From NCBI GenBank assembly GCA_003345595.1, contig PRDI01000007.1:1-43130 (forward strand): a stretch of DNA of 43,130 nt, written 5' to 3'. The stretch comes from Candidatus Thorarchaeota archaeon (lineage in GTDB: Archaea > Asgardarchaeota > Thorarchaeia > Thorarchaeales > Thorarchaeaceae). A program made the position numbers and the translations under genes. Below, in pieces: positions 31,607 through 40,040 of this stretch (positions are counted from its first letter, which is position 1; each line of letters begins with the position of its first letter). Under the pieces are notes generated by a model, which was given only the letters and a program-made list of their open reading frames with translations, searched no databases and was not told the origin of the DNA.

Positions 31607-33565
31607 ATGCGGCTGACAACAAGACGGGGGCGAGGAAGGAAGTTCCGAAGAGGACACGCTCCTTTCCTGACGAGAATCAGGTTCTATTGGTGTGACAAGT
31701 GTAATGTGCCTCGTATCGCCAACAGCAAATGCTCGGTCTGTGGAAGCTTGCCAAGGCCCGTTGAGTTGTCTCCTCCTGGCGATCCATTCCCGGCAATGGA
31801 TGGCCATCTCGATCAAGCGACAAGGGCTGTCAACCGGCAATTTGGAAACGGTGTGGGCGAGGTACTACTTCCACATGATAAGACGATAGTCATGAATAAG
31901 GTATCGTCCCTAGATGCCATGTACGAGGTGGTCGTGGATGGATATGTGGTAGGACGACTTAGATTCGACATTCCCAAGCTTGACTACACTTTCGTCCTGT
32001 CTCTGGAGGGCGGTAGGAGGATTGCCAGCGTCTGCAAGCAGAAGTTTGTCTCTTGTCATGAGGGGATTCTAGAGTATCTCAAGAAGGGGTCGAACTTGCT
32101 AGTCCCGGGAATTGCAGGCTGCGATATCGGCATTAATCTCGGTGATGATGTTTGGGTGACGGACCTCGAGAAACATGTGATTGCAGTTGGAGTTGCCCGC
32201 ATGACAGGACCAGAAATGAGCAAGTCAGAAAGAGGGTATGCAATCAAGATACGCGAGGTTGACGATCCACTGCAGGCGACTGTGAACTGCCAGTCGTCTT
32301 CTTGGGAGAAAGCAGTGGAGGCGAACTCCAAGGACCTCCATGCGATTGAGACAGAGGCCATCGGATTCATCAAGAACACAATTGAAGCTCATGGCGCCCA
32401 AGTGGTCGTAGGGTTCAGCGGGGGCAAGGACTCCCTCGTCACATATCTCTTGGCTGAGAAGGCTCTGAACAGGAGTCCTCCAATCTTCTTCACAGACACC
32501 GGGCTGGAACTCCCTGAGACTATCTCGTACGTGAAGGATTTTGCCCAGAGCCGTAATGTCGGAATAATCGGAAGAAGTGCAGGTGATCGGTTCTGGGGGT
32601 CCGTTGATGTCTTCGGCCCACCTGCTCGCGACTTCCGTTGGTGCTGCAAGGTATTGAAGCTTGGTCCGGCTGCCAAGTCCATATCTGATGAGTTGGGTGG
32701 AGATGCGCTGGTCTTCATGGGGCAAAGGAGGCTGGAATCCTTCCAGCGTTCTCTCGAACCAAGGGTGACCTCCAATCCTTGGGTCCCGGGGCAAGTCTCT
32801 GCGAGTCCGATTCAGAATTGGAATGCTCTTGAGGTGTGGCTCTATATATTCGGAGAGAGAGCTCAGTTCAACCCTATGTACAACAGGGGATATCACAGGA
32901 TGGGCTGCTACCTCTGTCCCGCCACTCCACTGGCTGAACTGGAGAGCCTGAAGGACACGCATCCCGTTCTCTATGAGCGATGGTATGGCAAACTGCATGA
33001 GTGGGCAAGAAGGTATGCCTATCCTGACGAGTGGGCCAAGCTTGGATTCTGGCGATGGAAGAAGCTGCCAAGTGGTCAGATGAACCTAATTGAAGAGTTG
33101 GGTCTGCAGATCAAGACAACTCGAGAGGCGCCCTCAGAAGCACTTGAGCTAAATGTCGTCAAGGGTGTATCGCCGTGCACATCTTCTGGATTCAGCATGG
33201 AAGGCCAATTCTCCTCGGGGTTGGACCTGAACAGAATTGCCAGAATCATGCCAGTCTTTGGCAAGACGCAACTGTCCGAGGAGCTGGGCGCATTGAGAAC
33301 ACAAGCCGGCGATGTCAGTATTGCCCTGTTCAGCTCGGGATCACTGGTTGTAAGAGGAGAGAGCGAAGCCGCTGTCAATCGAATCGTGAACCAGCTACAG
33401 CGAGCAATCAGGCGGGTTGTCTTCTGTCAAGCATGCGGTTCTTGTCCTCCTCAATGTGAACATGGGGCACTGGGTTTGGAAGACGGCAAGATATCGGTCG
33501 ATGAGGACAAATGCACTCGCTGCCTTAAGTGTGACAACTGGCCCTGCCCCACATATCTTGAATGA
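31607..33565 (+). CDS. PP-loop (PAPS-reductase-like) protein with Zn-ribbon, PUA and 2[4Fe-4S] ferredoxin domains
   Basis: A 652-residue multidomain protein. A zinc ribbon has Cys29, 32, 42 and 45. A region about 60-160 is unassigned. A PUA-like RNA-binding domain spans about 163-220 (LLVPGIAGCDIGINLGDDVW). The PP-loop ATPase has SGGKDS (271-276), FFTDTGLELPET, FRWCCKVLKLGP and GCYLCPATP. The tail is a two-cluster ferredoxin (C-x2-C-x2-C-x3-C and C-x2-C-x2-C-x4-C). The PP-loop adenylates a substrate, and PUA suggests RNA. A tRNA thiolation or related sulfur-transfer role is therefore more likely than assimilatory PAPS reduction. ATG 31607 follows GAGG. It may belong to the deoC-aor operon (56-base gap). 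Confidence 0.88.
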   Translation: MRLTTRRGRGRKFRRGHAPFLTRIRFYWCDKCNVPRIANSKCSVCGSLPRPVELSPPGDPFPAMDGHLDQATRAVNRQFGNGVGEVLLPHDKTIVMNKVSSLDAMYEVVVDGYVVGRLRFDIPKLDYTFVLSLEGGRRIASVCKQKFVSCHEGILEYLKKGSNLLVPGIAGCDIGINLGDDVWVTDLEKHVIAVGVARMTGPEMSKSERGYAIKIREVDDPLQATVNCQSSSWEKAVEANSKDLHAIETEAIGFIKNTIEAHGAQVVVGFSGGKDSLVTYLLAEKALNRSPPIFFTDTGLELPETISYVKDFAQSRNVGIIGRSAGDRFWGSVDVFGPPARDFRWCCKVLKLGPAAKSISDELGGDALVFMGQRRLESFQRSLEPRVTSNPWVPGQVSASPIQNWNALEVWLYIFGERAQFNPMYNRGYHRMGCYLCPATPLAELESLKDTHPVLYERWYGKLHEWARRYAYPDEWAKLGFWRWKKLPSGQMNLIEELGLQIKTTREAPSEALELNVVKGVSPCTSSGFSMEGQFSSGLDLNRIARIMPVFGKTQLSEELGALRTQAGDVSIALFSSGSLVVRGESEAAVNRIVNQLQRAIRRVVFCQACGSCPPQCEHGALGLEDGKISVDEDKCTRCLKCDNWPCPTYLE

Positions 33566-33716
33566 GTGCGTGCCACGTCCTTCCGACAAAGATAGGTGCG
33601 GTTTTCTTCTCTCGCTGCCATGCTTCGACTGCTTCTGCAGCAACAGGATTTGACAAAAGATTAATTACAGCGTCAATTGTGGAAACGGACCCAGTGCTTT
33701 CTAGGCAGCGGCGCAC
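33525..33716 (-). CDS. doubtful small ORF or gene remnant
   Basis: A 63-codon reading with a protein-like composition (STIDAVINLLSNPVAAEAVE, then APIFVGRTWHALIQDMWG). The start would be GTG 33716 without a clear ribosome-binding site, and an in-frame stop lies 27 bases further upstream. It overlaps the 3' end of the PP-loop gene by 41 bp, in the same convergent style seen elsewhere in the window. I do not recognise a family. It may be a real small gene, a degraded fragment or chance. Confidence 0.35.
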   Translation of the reverse strand: MRRCLESTGSVSTIDAVINLLSNPVAAEAVEAWQREKKTAPIFVGRTWHALIQDMWGRASCHT

Positions 33717-33766
33717 GATGGCGGTCTTCTGGAATGCTCACTGCTATCTCATACAAGATCTACGAG

Positions 33767-35080
33767 ATGCGCAAGTATCTAGTCCTCAGTCTGATTATTT
33801 CTATAGTTGCGATACCAATCGCCAACTCCTTCGTCGTTGAGCGAGATCGCAACCGGAATGAGATGTATGGTGAGGCATTCTGGATTTACGGTTTCGAAAT
33901 CTACAACATGACTGACTCTCAGCTGGCCGATGCTCTCCCTCCTGAGTGGGGTTTCAATGCTAGTCTGTATGCTCTGCCTCCCTATCTAGGCAACATCACA
34001 TACGAGTACCCAGTCTTCGGTCTCATATTCTTCGCAATCGCAGTATGGCTATACCCGGGTGTGGGTGGGCTGCAGCCTCTGTGGTTGAACTTCCTTCTTG
34101 TTCTGGTGTTCAACCTCAATCTGGTTCTAGTAGCCATCTTGTTGCGCGACAAGATCTACAAGGTGTCTTGGGCACGTTTCCTGTTCGGCGCTTACTTCGT
34201 ATATGGTCTCATAATGTCTGCTGGCGGCGGCAAGAACGAACCTATCGCCGACTGTCTCATGCTGATGGCACTCATTCTCAGGAAGGAAGGGCAGATGGGA
34301 AAGGCCATGTTCACTCTCGGCTTGGCTGTGCAGTCGAAGATATACCCTGCAGTGATCTTTCCGATTCTGTTCTTGGAAGCCCCCGTTTCTTCTGTCTGGT
34401 TCCTGATTTCCACGCTCTTGACAGTGATACCTTTTGCTTTTCTGGGGGCGAATTTCGACTCACTGATCTCGCACTTCCTTAACACCACGAGCTATTCGAG
34501 CTACATAGTCAACCCAATGTACCCGGGGCTCTTTCTGGCAACTCCTGACGTAGCTACCAACCCGGTCACATACTACATGTGGCCTCCTGCACTGGTTCCA
34601 CTGATCATCTACGTTACATTCATGACCTATACAATACCGCTGTACCTTCCATCTAGGCAGCAGTTCCAAGGCAAGTCAGTAGTCCAGAAGCTACTGGTTC
34701 TGAAGCCCTTGTATGTCTATCTCCTCCCTGCCATACTCTTTGTGTATCGCTGGGTCATGCCATGGTACCTGTTTTGGCTTGGGATTACTGTCTTCCTATT
34801 TGACGAGGACAAACAGGCCATAGGGTATCTAAAGCAGCTCACCGTGGTCGGCGTGGTCTATACATTTGGCTTGTTGTGCAATGGGCCCTATCTCCTGAGC
34901 GGCCCACTTCCCGACTTCTTGGCAAATTTCACGTCTGGCTGGTACACAATAATAGGGCTCTCTCTCATGGTTGGGCTTACTGCTTTTTCATACTTCGCGT
35001 GGAAGTGGACCTTTGAGCGCAGGGAACGGAAAGCGCGTATCATTCGGGAGGCTGAGGCGCGCGGTGAGCTTGTGATTTGA
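33767..35080 (+). CDS. GT-C-like polytopic membrane glycosyltransferase
   Basis: About 437 residues with roughly ten transmembrane helices. The first helix (LVLSLIISIVAIPIANSFVV) is followed by an extracytoplasmic loop with aromatic and acidic residues (GFEIYNMTDSQLADALPPEW) and ITYEYPVFGLIFFAI. Later motifs are KNEPIADCLMLMALILRKEG, GLAVQSKIYPAVIFPILF and YRWVMPWYLFWLGITVFL. The YEYP and QSKIYP motifs resemble the GT-C/GT87 (polyprenyl-phosphate-hexose mannosyltransferase) group. That would fit protein or lipid glycosylation with the polyprenol made by uppS. The start is uncertain: ATG 33767 is preferred, with in-frame alternatives at 33734 and 33677. The last 41 bp overlap the convergent RibL-like gene. 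Confidence 0.72.
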   Translation: MRKYLVLSLIISIVAIPIANSFVVERDRNRNEMYGEAFWIYGFEIYNMTDSQLADALPPEWGFNASLYALPPYLGNITYEYPVFGLIFFAIAVWLYPGVGGLQPLWLNFLLVLVFNLNLVLVAILLRDKIYKVSWARFLFGAYFVYGLIMSAGGGKNEPIADCLMLMALILRKEGQMGKAMFTLGLAVQSKIYPAVIFPILFLEAPVSSVWFLISTLLTVIPFAFLGANFDSLISHFLNTTSYSSYIVNPMYPGLFLATPDVATNPVTYYMWPPALVPLIIYVTFMTYTIPLYLPSRQQFQGKSVVQKLLVLKPLYVYLLPAILFVYRWVMPWYLFWLGITVFLFDEDKQAIGYLKQLTVVGVVYTFGLLCNGPYLLSGPLPDFLANFTSGWYTIIGLSLMVGLTAFSYFAWKWTFERRERKARIIREAEARGELVI

Positions 35081-35582
35081 TCTGACGTTCGCTGCCATTG
35101 TTCCCATAGAAATCAATAATTCGCTTCCTTATCATTGTCGAGGAGTACAGCCCTCCAACGTTCCCTCTTGCGAGCCTTACGATTCTTGTGCTCAACCCAA
35201 GTTCCCTAATGCGTTTTTCAAGCCCTTCAATGTCGGTCTTCTGATCGTAGCCTAGCGCTACCACATCAGGTCTGTTGTCAATTACAATCGAAGTGTGATC
35301 ATCAGTATCGTATCCCAAGATTGCTTTGTCGACGACTTTCAAGGACTCAATCAATCGCCGTCTTTGTTCCTGGGGGAAGACCGGTGGGGCGCCTCTCTCC
35401 CTCTCAATCGTCTTGTCAAGTGCGATGACGGCAATCAATTCGCCACCTGGTCCGGCCAATGCCCTTGCCTGCTCCAGATACGCAATATGACCGAGGTGGA
35501 GAATGTCAAACTTGCCAGCCACTAGCACTTTCTTGCCGGTCACTTGCCGCTTGCCTCCGTCTAGAGCACTGCTAGTCCTCAT
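35040..35582 (-). CDS. ribL: cytidylyltransferase-like nucleotidyltransferase (RibL FAD synthase type)
   Basis: A 180-residue member of the HxGH nucleotidyltransferase superfamily. GKFDILHLGHIAYLEQARAL contains the HLGH catalytic motif. Other blocks are LIAVIALDKTIERERG, RRRLIESLKVVDKAILGY, RPDVVALGYDQ and LYSSTMIRKRI (STxxI type). Archaeal enzymes of this size include RibL (FMN to FAD adenylyltransferase) and glycerol-phosphate cytidylyltransferases. The GYDQ block and length favour RibL. ATG 35582 overlaps the upstream wHTH gene by 11 bp, suggesting coupled translation with the cdc48 cluster. Confidence 0.8.
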   Translation of the reverse strand: MRTSSALDGGKRQVTGKKVLVAGKFDILHLGHIAYLEQARALAGPGGELIAVIALDKTIERERGAPPVFPQEQRRRLIESLKVVDKAILGYDTDDHTSIVIDNRPDVVALGYDQKTDIEGLEKRIRELGLSTRIVRLARGNVGGLYSSTMIRKRIIDFYGNNGSERQIKSQAHRAPQPPE

Positions 35583-35832
35583 CCACCGCTAGGAATTCGC
35601 TACCTTCTGCAATCATCTCGATACGTCGTCTGGTCTTTGTTATCTGACTGACATGAATGATGCCATTGATCTCAAGCTGCATCAGGGCCGAGTTCAGTTC
35701 AGCCTCGCTCGGTTCACCACCAAGTTCCTTCTTCAGTGCGCGCAGAAGTTCGTCATCCAATGCCACACCGTGGCGCTTTTTCAGAATATTGACTACAAGG
35801 TTCCTGAGCGGCACAGCACTCCAAGTTGACAT
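35572..35832 (-). CDS. small winged-helix-like protein
   Basis: An 86-residue protein. The pattern VVNILKKRHGVALDDELLRA, PSEAELNSALMQLEINGIIH and a basic wing SQITKTRRRIEMI fits a winged helix. It starts either at ATG 35832 or at GTG 35850, the latter only 3 bases after the cdc48 stop. It overlaps the downstream ribL-like gene by 11 bp. It lies in one transcription unit with cdc48, so it may be an accessory factor rather than a transcription regulator. The function is unknown. Confidence 0.72.
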   Translation of the reverse strand: MSTWSAVPLRNLVVNILKKRHGVALDDELLRALKKELGGEPSEAELNSALMQLEINGIIHVSQITKTRRRIEMIAEGSEFLAVDED

Positions 35833-35853
35833 CTCTTCAGCACACTCCACTCT

Positions 35854-38046
35854 TCATATGTATCCCGGAGGTCCAACCGAAACAACCGTGGTCCTACGCA
35901 GTTCCTGGTTCAGCTTCTGGAAGCGTTCGAGGTCTTCGGCTCTGACCGATGGATGAATCGACTTCAACGCGTCTTCGAAATGCCTCCAGGACACCTTCTC
36001 CGCCTGCATGTTCTCTCTGAGTGCACGCATCCCTGCCTCCCTGCAGAGAGCCTCTATGTCACCTCCGACGAAGTACGGAGTAGCTTGGACAAGCTTCTGG
36101 ATGTCGACATCCGAATCGAGGGGCATGTTGGCCATGTAGATTCGGAAAATCTCCTCGCGGCTCTTTTCATCGGGCGCACCGATGTAGACGAACCTGTCGA
36201 ATCGACCTGTGCGGAGTAGAGCAGGATCAATCAGGTCTGGTCTGTTGGTTGCGGCCAGTACAAGTATGTCCTTCGTGGTTTCAAGGCCGTCCATTTCGGT
36301 CAGCAACTGGCTGATGACTCTCTCAGTCACGTGACTGTCGCCTGCGGTCCGGCCTCTGGTCGGAGCAAGAGCATCAATCTCGTCGAAGAATATGATGGCA
36401 GGAGCCGCAGTCCTCGCCTTCCGGAAGACCTCACGGATCGCCTTCTCGCTCTCACCGACCCACTTTGACAAGAGCTCCGGTCCCTTCACGCTGATGAAGT
36501 TCGCTTCGCTCTCGGTGGCGACAGCCCTAGCAAGAAGAGTCTTTCCGCAACCTGGGGGCCCAAAGATCAGGACTCCCTTGGGTGGAGTTATGCCTATCCG
36601 GCGAAACGCTTCCGGTTTCTTGAGCGGCCACTCGACAACCTCTATGAGCTCTTGTTTCTCATTCGTCAGCCCGCCTATCTGCTCCCATCTGACATTTGGT
36701 ATCTCCACAAAAACCTCTCTGACTGCGGATGGCTGCACCTCCCTGAGTGCCCCGAGGAAGTCCTCTGCATTCACTTCTAGTTTGTCCAGAACCTCTTGAG
36801 GGATCTCTTCCTCCTCAAGGTTGATCTGGGGCAGATACCTTCTCAATGCCTTCATTGCAGCCTCTCTGCACAATGCCTGGAGGTCTGCACCAACGAAGCC
36901 ATGGGTGACTTTGGCAAGATACTGCAGGTCGACTATGTTTTCTCCTTCGGTTGTCAGCGGCATGCCTCTGGAGTGGATATGAAGAACCTCCAATCTGCCT
37001 GCTTCGTCGGGGACACCAATCTCAATCTCGCGATCAAACCGTCCTGGCCGTCTGAGAGCAGGATCGAGTGCGTTCAGCCTGTTAGTGGCTCCAATCACAA
37101 CGACCTGTCCTCTTGATTTGAGGCCATCCATCGTAGCAAGAAGCTGGGCAACCACACGTCGCTCGACCTCTCCTTGGACATCTTCACGCTTAGGTGCTAT
37201 CGCATCTAGCTCGTCAATGAATATGATGCTCGGGGCATTCTCTTCAGCATCCTCGAATATCTTCCGAAGCTTCTGCTCGGACTCGCCGTAGAACTTCGAC
37301 ATGATCTCTGGGCCGTTAATATGAGTGAAGTTAGCCTCCGACTCGCTTGCCACCGCCTTGGCTAGGAGAGTCTTCCCTGTGCCAGGTGGTCCATGGAGTA
37401 TCAGTCCCCGCGGGGGGTCAATCCCGAGCCGCTTGAAGATCTCTGGATGGCGCATCGGCAGTTCTACCATCTCACGAATTCTCTGAATTGGCTCTGACAG
37501 CCCTCCAATCTCCTCGTATGTGACCTGAGAGGCACCGATAGTTTCGCCAGTGGGCTTCTCTGCTATCACTAGTATGGTCGAGTGCTGTACCACTACTGTT
37601 CCCACGGGCTTGATTGCAGTAACCTTGAATGGTATCGCTCGTCCGAGGATGGGGATGAAGACAGTATCTTGAACCGTGACCGGGCAGTTCAGAAGCTTCC
37701 TTTTCACGAATTCCTCGAATCTCGGTTCCGGACGGATTGGCACTGACGTTGGGGCCAATGTGACATTTCTGGCTGGCTCTTCATTCGCCTTCACAACAGT
37801 GACCTTCTCACTGAGGCTGACGCCAGCGTTTCTTCTTATCCTGCCATCCATCCGAATGATCTCACGGCCCTTGTCTCCCTGATAGGCGGGCCATGCTATG
37901 GCTGCAGTGGCTCTCTTTCCTTTGATCTCAATGATGTCTCCGGTCCTGACGCCGAGCTTCTCCATTGACACGGTGTCGATTCTCACTATGAACCTGCCTA
38001 TGTCTCTGTGCTCAGCTTCGGCCACCTTGAGTATGATTTCGACCAC
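35854..38046 (-). CDS. cdc48: CDC48/VAT-type AAA+ ATPase
   Basis: A 730-residue hexameric protein unfoldase that extracts and unfolds proteins, often feeding the proteasome. The N domain (1-175, double-psi barrel plus CDC48_2) starts [12 protein letters not shown] and includes TRxG-type [14 protein letters not shown]1 has Walker A GPPGTGKT (219-226) and Walker B IIFIDELD (274-281). D2 has Walker A GPPGCGKT (496-503) and Walker B IIFFDEID (551-558). Arginine-finger loops RRPGRFDRE and RTGRFDRF are present. The length is typical. The GTG start at 38046 has AGG just upstream. The C-terminus ends GPPGYI, close to but not a clean HbYX proteasome-docking motif. Confidence 0.97.
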   Translation of the reverse strand: MVEIILKVAEAEHRDIGRFIVRIDTVSMEKLGVRTGDIIEIKGKRATAAIAWPAYQGDKGREIIRMDGRIRRNAGVSLSEKVTVVKANEEPARNVTLAPTSVPIRPEPRFEEFVKRKLLNCPVTVQDTVFIPILGRAIPFKVTAIKPVGTVVVQHSTILVIAEKPTGETIGASQVTYEEIGGLSEPIQRIREMVELPMRHPEIFKRLGIDPPRGLILHGPPGTGKTLLAKAVASESEANFTHINGPEIMSKFYGESEQKLRKIFEDAEENAPSIIFIDELDAIAPKREDVQGEVERRVVAQLLATMDGLKSRGQVVVIGATNRLNALDPALRRPGRFDREIEIGVPDEAGRLEVLHIHSRGMPLTTEGENIVDLQYLAKVTHGFVGADLQALCREAAMKALRRYLPQINLEEEEIPQEVLDKLEVNAEDFLGALREVQPSAVREVFVEIPNVRWEQIGGLTNEKQELIEVVEWPLKKPEAFRRIGITPPKGVLIFGPPGCGKTLLARAVATESEANFISVKGPELLSKWVGESEKAIREVFRKARTAAPAIIFFDEIDALAPTRGRTAGDSHVTERVISQLLTEMDGLETTKDILVLAATNRPDLIDPALLRTGRFDRFVYIGAPDEKSREEIFRIYMANMPLDSDVDIQKLVQATPYFVGGDIEALCREAGMRALRENMQAEKVSWRHFEDALKSIHPSVRAEDLERFQKLNQELRRTTVVSVGPPGYI

Positions 38047-38152
38047 TGCCTAAACACATCCTCCAAATTGGAAGTCCCATGGTTCAGAAACCGTAACGCC
38101 CCGCTTCTGCGTCGTCAGACGCCCTGTTTCACATCCTTTCGGTTTCCGCTCT

Positions 38153-38180
38153 TGAGCATTTCTCTAGCTACAAATGCTCA
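38153..38180 (-). other. 9-bp perfect hairpin in the cdc48 upstream region
   Basis: TGAGCATTT (38153-38161) and AAATGCTCA (38172-38180) are exact inverted repeats around a 10-base loop. They lie between the aEF1-beta stop and the cdc48 start. No clear T-tract follows on the minus strand. It could attenuate read-through or structure the cdc48 leader. Confidence 0.45.
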
Positions 38181-38259
38181 CCTACAAACATATGGCGTTC
38201 TCACTCGCCCCGACAGCAATCCGAATATAAACTCTCACTTGAAGAGATGCTTGCTTCCA

Positions 38260-38526
38260 TCACACTCTGGAAACCATCTCGACCTCGACCTGCGCAACCC
38301 CTTTCAGAGAGCTTATCGCCGCCTCTATGTCGTCAGTTCCTCCGAGTGCCTCATCTCTTGCGACATTCATCCTAAGCGCCTTCAGGCCGAACGCCACTGG
38401 GATGATCTCTGTGGCTCTGACATCAGTCCCCTTTGGAATAGCCTTCTTGATTCGCTTGAGAAGACTATCAAGGTTGACATCAATATCCTCTGGCATGATT
38501 TTCAGTGTGACTATGACTCTCGCCAT
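38260..38526 (-). CDS. ef1b: elongation factor 1-beta (aEF1B)
   Basis: An 88-residue archaeal nucleotide-exchange factor for EF1-alpha. It has the typical ferredoxin-like fold: ARVIVTLKIMPEDIDVNLDS, then IPKGTDVRATEIIPVAFGLK and the final VAQVEVEMVSRV. The central AFGLKALRMN is a family hallmark. The length is normal. It sits 18 bases after a small zinc-ribbon gene, a pair that often occurs together in archaea, and the two share a promoter. Confidence 0.94.
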   Translation of the reverse strand: MARVIVTLKIMPEDIDVNLDSLLKRIKKAIPKGTDVRATEIIPVAFGLKALRMNVARDEALGGTDDIEAAISSLKGVAQVEVEMVSRV

Positions 38527-38544
38527 CCTGTATCGCCCCCCACT

Positions 38545-38712
38545 CTAAGGTCCGTCAAACCCACAACTGGGGCACTTGTATCTGTTTGAGAAACGTCTGC
38601 ATGATTCGCAACGCCAGATTGTGAATTCGCCGCAGGATGGACACTGGAACTTGACGCAGTTCTCTCTTGGAGAGATAGAGCTGTGACACGAAGTACATCT
38701 GATTGCTTTCAT
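38545..38712 (-). CDS. Zn-ribbon protein associated with translation
   Basis: A 55-residue protein with four CxxC knuckles: CTSC, CPSC ([13 protein letters not shown]), CESC and CPSC ([10 protein letters not shown]), likely two zinc sites. This matches the archaeal family described as Zn-ribbon RNA-binding proteins involved in translation. ATG 38712 (MKAIRCTSC) is preferred over GTG 38733 because the family begins close to the first CxxC. It is followed immediately by aEF1-beta, supporting a translation role, though its RNA target is unknown. Confidence 0.85.
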   Translation of the reverse strand: MKAIRCTSCHSSISPRENCVKFQCPSCGEFTIWRCESCRRFSNRYKCPSCGFDGP

Positions 38713-38774
38713 GACGGCCAAGACTATCACCAAAGAATCTCAGAAGGTGCTGGTCTTTGGGGCCCATCGGGGGA

Positions 38775-38785
38775 CTTTTTATAAA
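38775..38785 (-). promoter_or_regulatory. TATA box for the Zn-ribbon/aEF1-beta unit
   Basis: The minus strand reads TTTATAAAAAG, the best TATA match in the window. Initiation about 25 bases downstream would leave a leader of about 40 bases. Confidence 0.55.
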
Positions 38786-38905
38786 TCTACCGAACTAGAG
38801 CTGTCGTTGATTACCCTACGATGCTGGATGTATAGTCTTGGGTTGGCCAAGCCATATATGGACTGCCTGACGTAGACATTTCAGAGCGATGCTGGGGATG
38901 ATCTC

Positions 38906-39940
38906 TTGGGAACAAAGCTCGGCGACATAGTGAAGGCAGAAGCAATCTCGCTGGGCCAGCTGAAAGGGCGAGCGATTGCTGTAGATGCCTACAACACTCT
39001 CTATGCTTTCTTGTCGACCATACGCCAACCCGACGGGACTCCACTGATGGATAAGAAAGGCCGCGTGACGAGTCATCTCAGTGGACTGTTCTACAGAAAT
39101 CTGAATCTGCTAGAGGCTGGCGTGCGTCCCGTCTATGTCTTTGATGGCACTCCTCCAGTGCTCAAGGCCGATGAGATCCAGCGCCGACGGACTCAGCGGG
39201 ATGCAGCATTCAAGGCTTGGGAGATAGCCAGAGAAGAAGGCAGGATCGAAGATGCCCGACGAGCGGCTCAGGCAAGCTCACGTCTCACATCGGAGATGGT
39301 TGAGGAAGGCAAGAAGGTGATTTCGGCATTGGGGATTCCCATCGTTCAGGCGCCGTCAGAGGGTGAGGCTGCTGCCGCGAAGATGGCGCGGGAAGGGCTT
39401 GTGTGGGCCAGCGCGAGTCAAGACAACGACTCGCTCCTCTATAACTGTCCTCGAATGATACGCAACCTAACGATTAGCGGCAGGCGTCGTGTGGCGCGTT
39501 CAAGGTCGTACAAGACCATTGAGCCTGAGCTGATAGACCTAGACCTCAACTTGAAGTACCTAGGTGTTACAAGGGAGCAGCTAATCGACATAGCTATCTT
39601 GGTGGGGACTGACTACAATGCCGGAGTGAAGGGTATAGGTCAAAAAACTGCTCTGAAACTGGTCCTGAAGCATGGCTCACTGGAGGGCATAATAGCTCAG
39701 ACTGATACAATCCTTGACTTCCCGTTTCAAGAGATTCGCAGCATCTTCTTGAACCCACCTGCGGTAGACCTTAAGCCCCTGAAGTGGTCCGCCTTAGATC
39801 CGGATCTGCTGACTCGGGTTCTGTGCGATGAGCATGACTTCAGTATGGAGAGGGTCCAGACATCAATCAAGAAGCTTCAGGAACACCTGGAAGAAACTCT
39901 CGGTTCGACAGAGCAGAGTGCGTTGACTGACTTCCTGTGA
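38906..39940 (+). CDS. fen: flap endonuclease 1
   Basis: A 344-residue structure-specific nuclease that removes 5' flaps during Okazaki-fragment processing and base-excision repair. The metal-binding acidic residues are in place: Asp27 (AVDAYNTLY), Asp80 (VYVFDGTPP), Glu152/Glu154 (PSEGEAAAAKMA), Asp173/Asp175 (ASASQDNDSLL) and Asp236 (LVGTDYNAGVKGIG, with the H2TH DNA-binding part). The last eight residues, QSALTDFL, form a PCNA-interacting (PIP) box. The start is TTG 38906 with GGGATGATC upstream; the expected MGTKLG-type N-terminus confirms it, and the initiator is needed for catalysis. The gene stands alone, 101 bases before the RPA-like gene. Confidence 0.96.
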   Translation: MGTKLGDIVKAEAISLGQLKGRAIAVDAYNTLYAFLSTIRQPDGTPLMDKKGRVTSHLSGLFYRNLNLLEAGVRPVYVFDGTPPVLKADEIQRRRTQRDAAFKAWEIAREEGRIEDARRAAQASSRLTSEMVEEGKKVISALGIPIVQAPSEGEAAAAKMAREGLVWASASQDNDSLLYNCPRMIRNLTISGRRRVARSRSYKTIEPELIDLDLNLKYLGVTREQLIDIAILVGTDYNAGVKGIGQKTALKLVLKHGSLEGIIAQTDTILDFPFQEIRSIFLNPPAVDLKPLKWSALDPDLLTRVLCDEHDFSMERVQTSIKKLQEHLEETLGSTEQSALTDFL

Positions 39941-39993
39941 TTGTCAGGTCTTGAAACCGAGCATGGGTTTGGTTGATAGTCGATTCCGAGAAT

Positions 39994-40000
39994 GATAAAT
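39994..40000 (+). promoter_or_regulatory. TATA-like element for the RPA-like gene
   Basis: GATAAAT lies about 44 bases before ATG 40041. The predicted leader of about 20 bases includes AAGGGA as a ribosome-binding site. Confidence 0.4.
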
Positions 40001-40040
40001 ACCGACCTGTGCATCAAAAGATGCGGAAAGGGACCCACGA

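Noticed and set aside
38060..38145. A possible C/D-box small RNA upstream of cdc48 on the minus strand (ATGTGA followed by two CTGA boxes).
   Set aside because: The C box is imperfect, no C' box follows the first CTGA, and the second spacer is too long for a standard archaeal C/D RNA.
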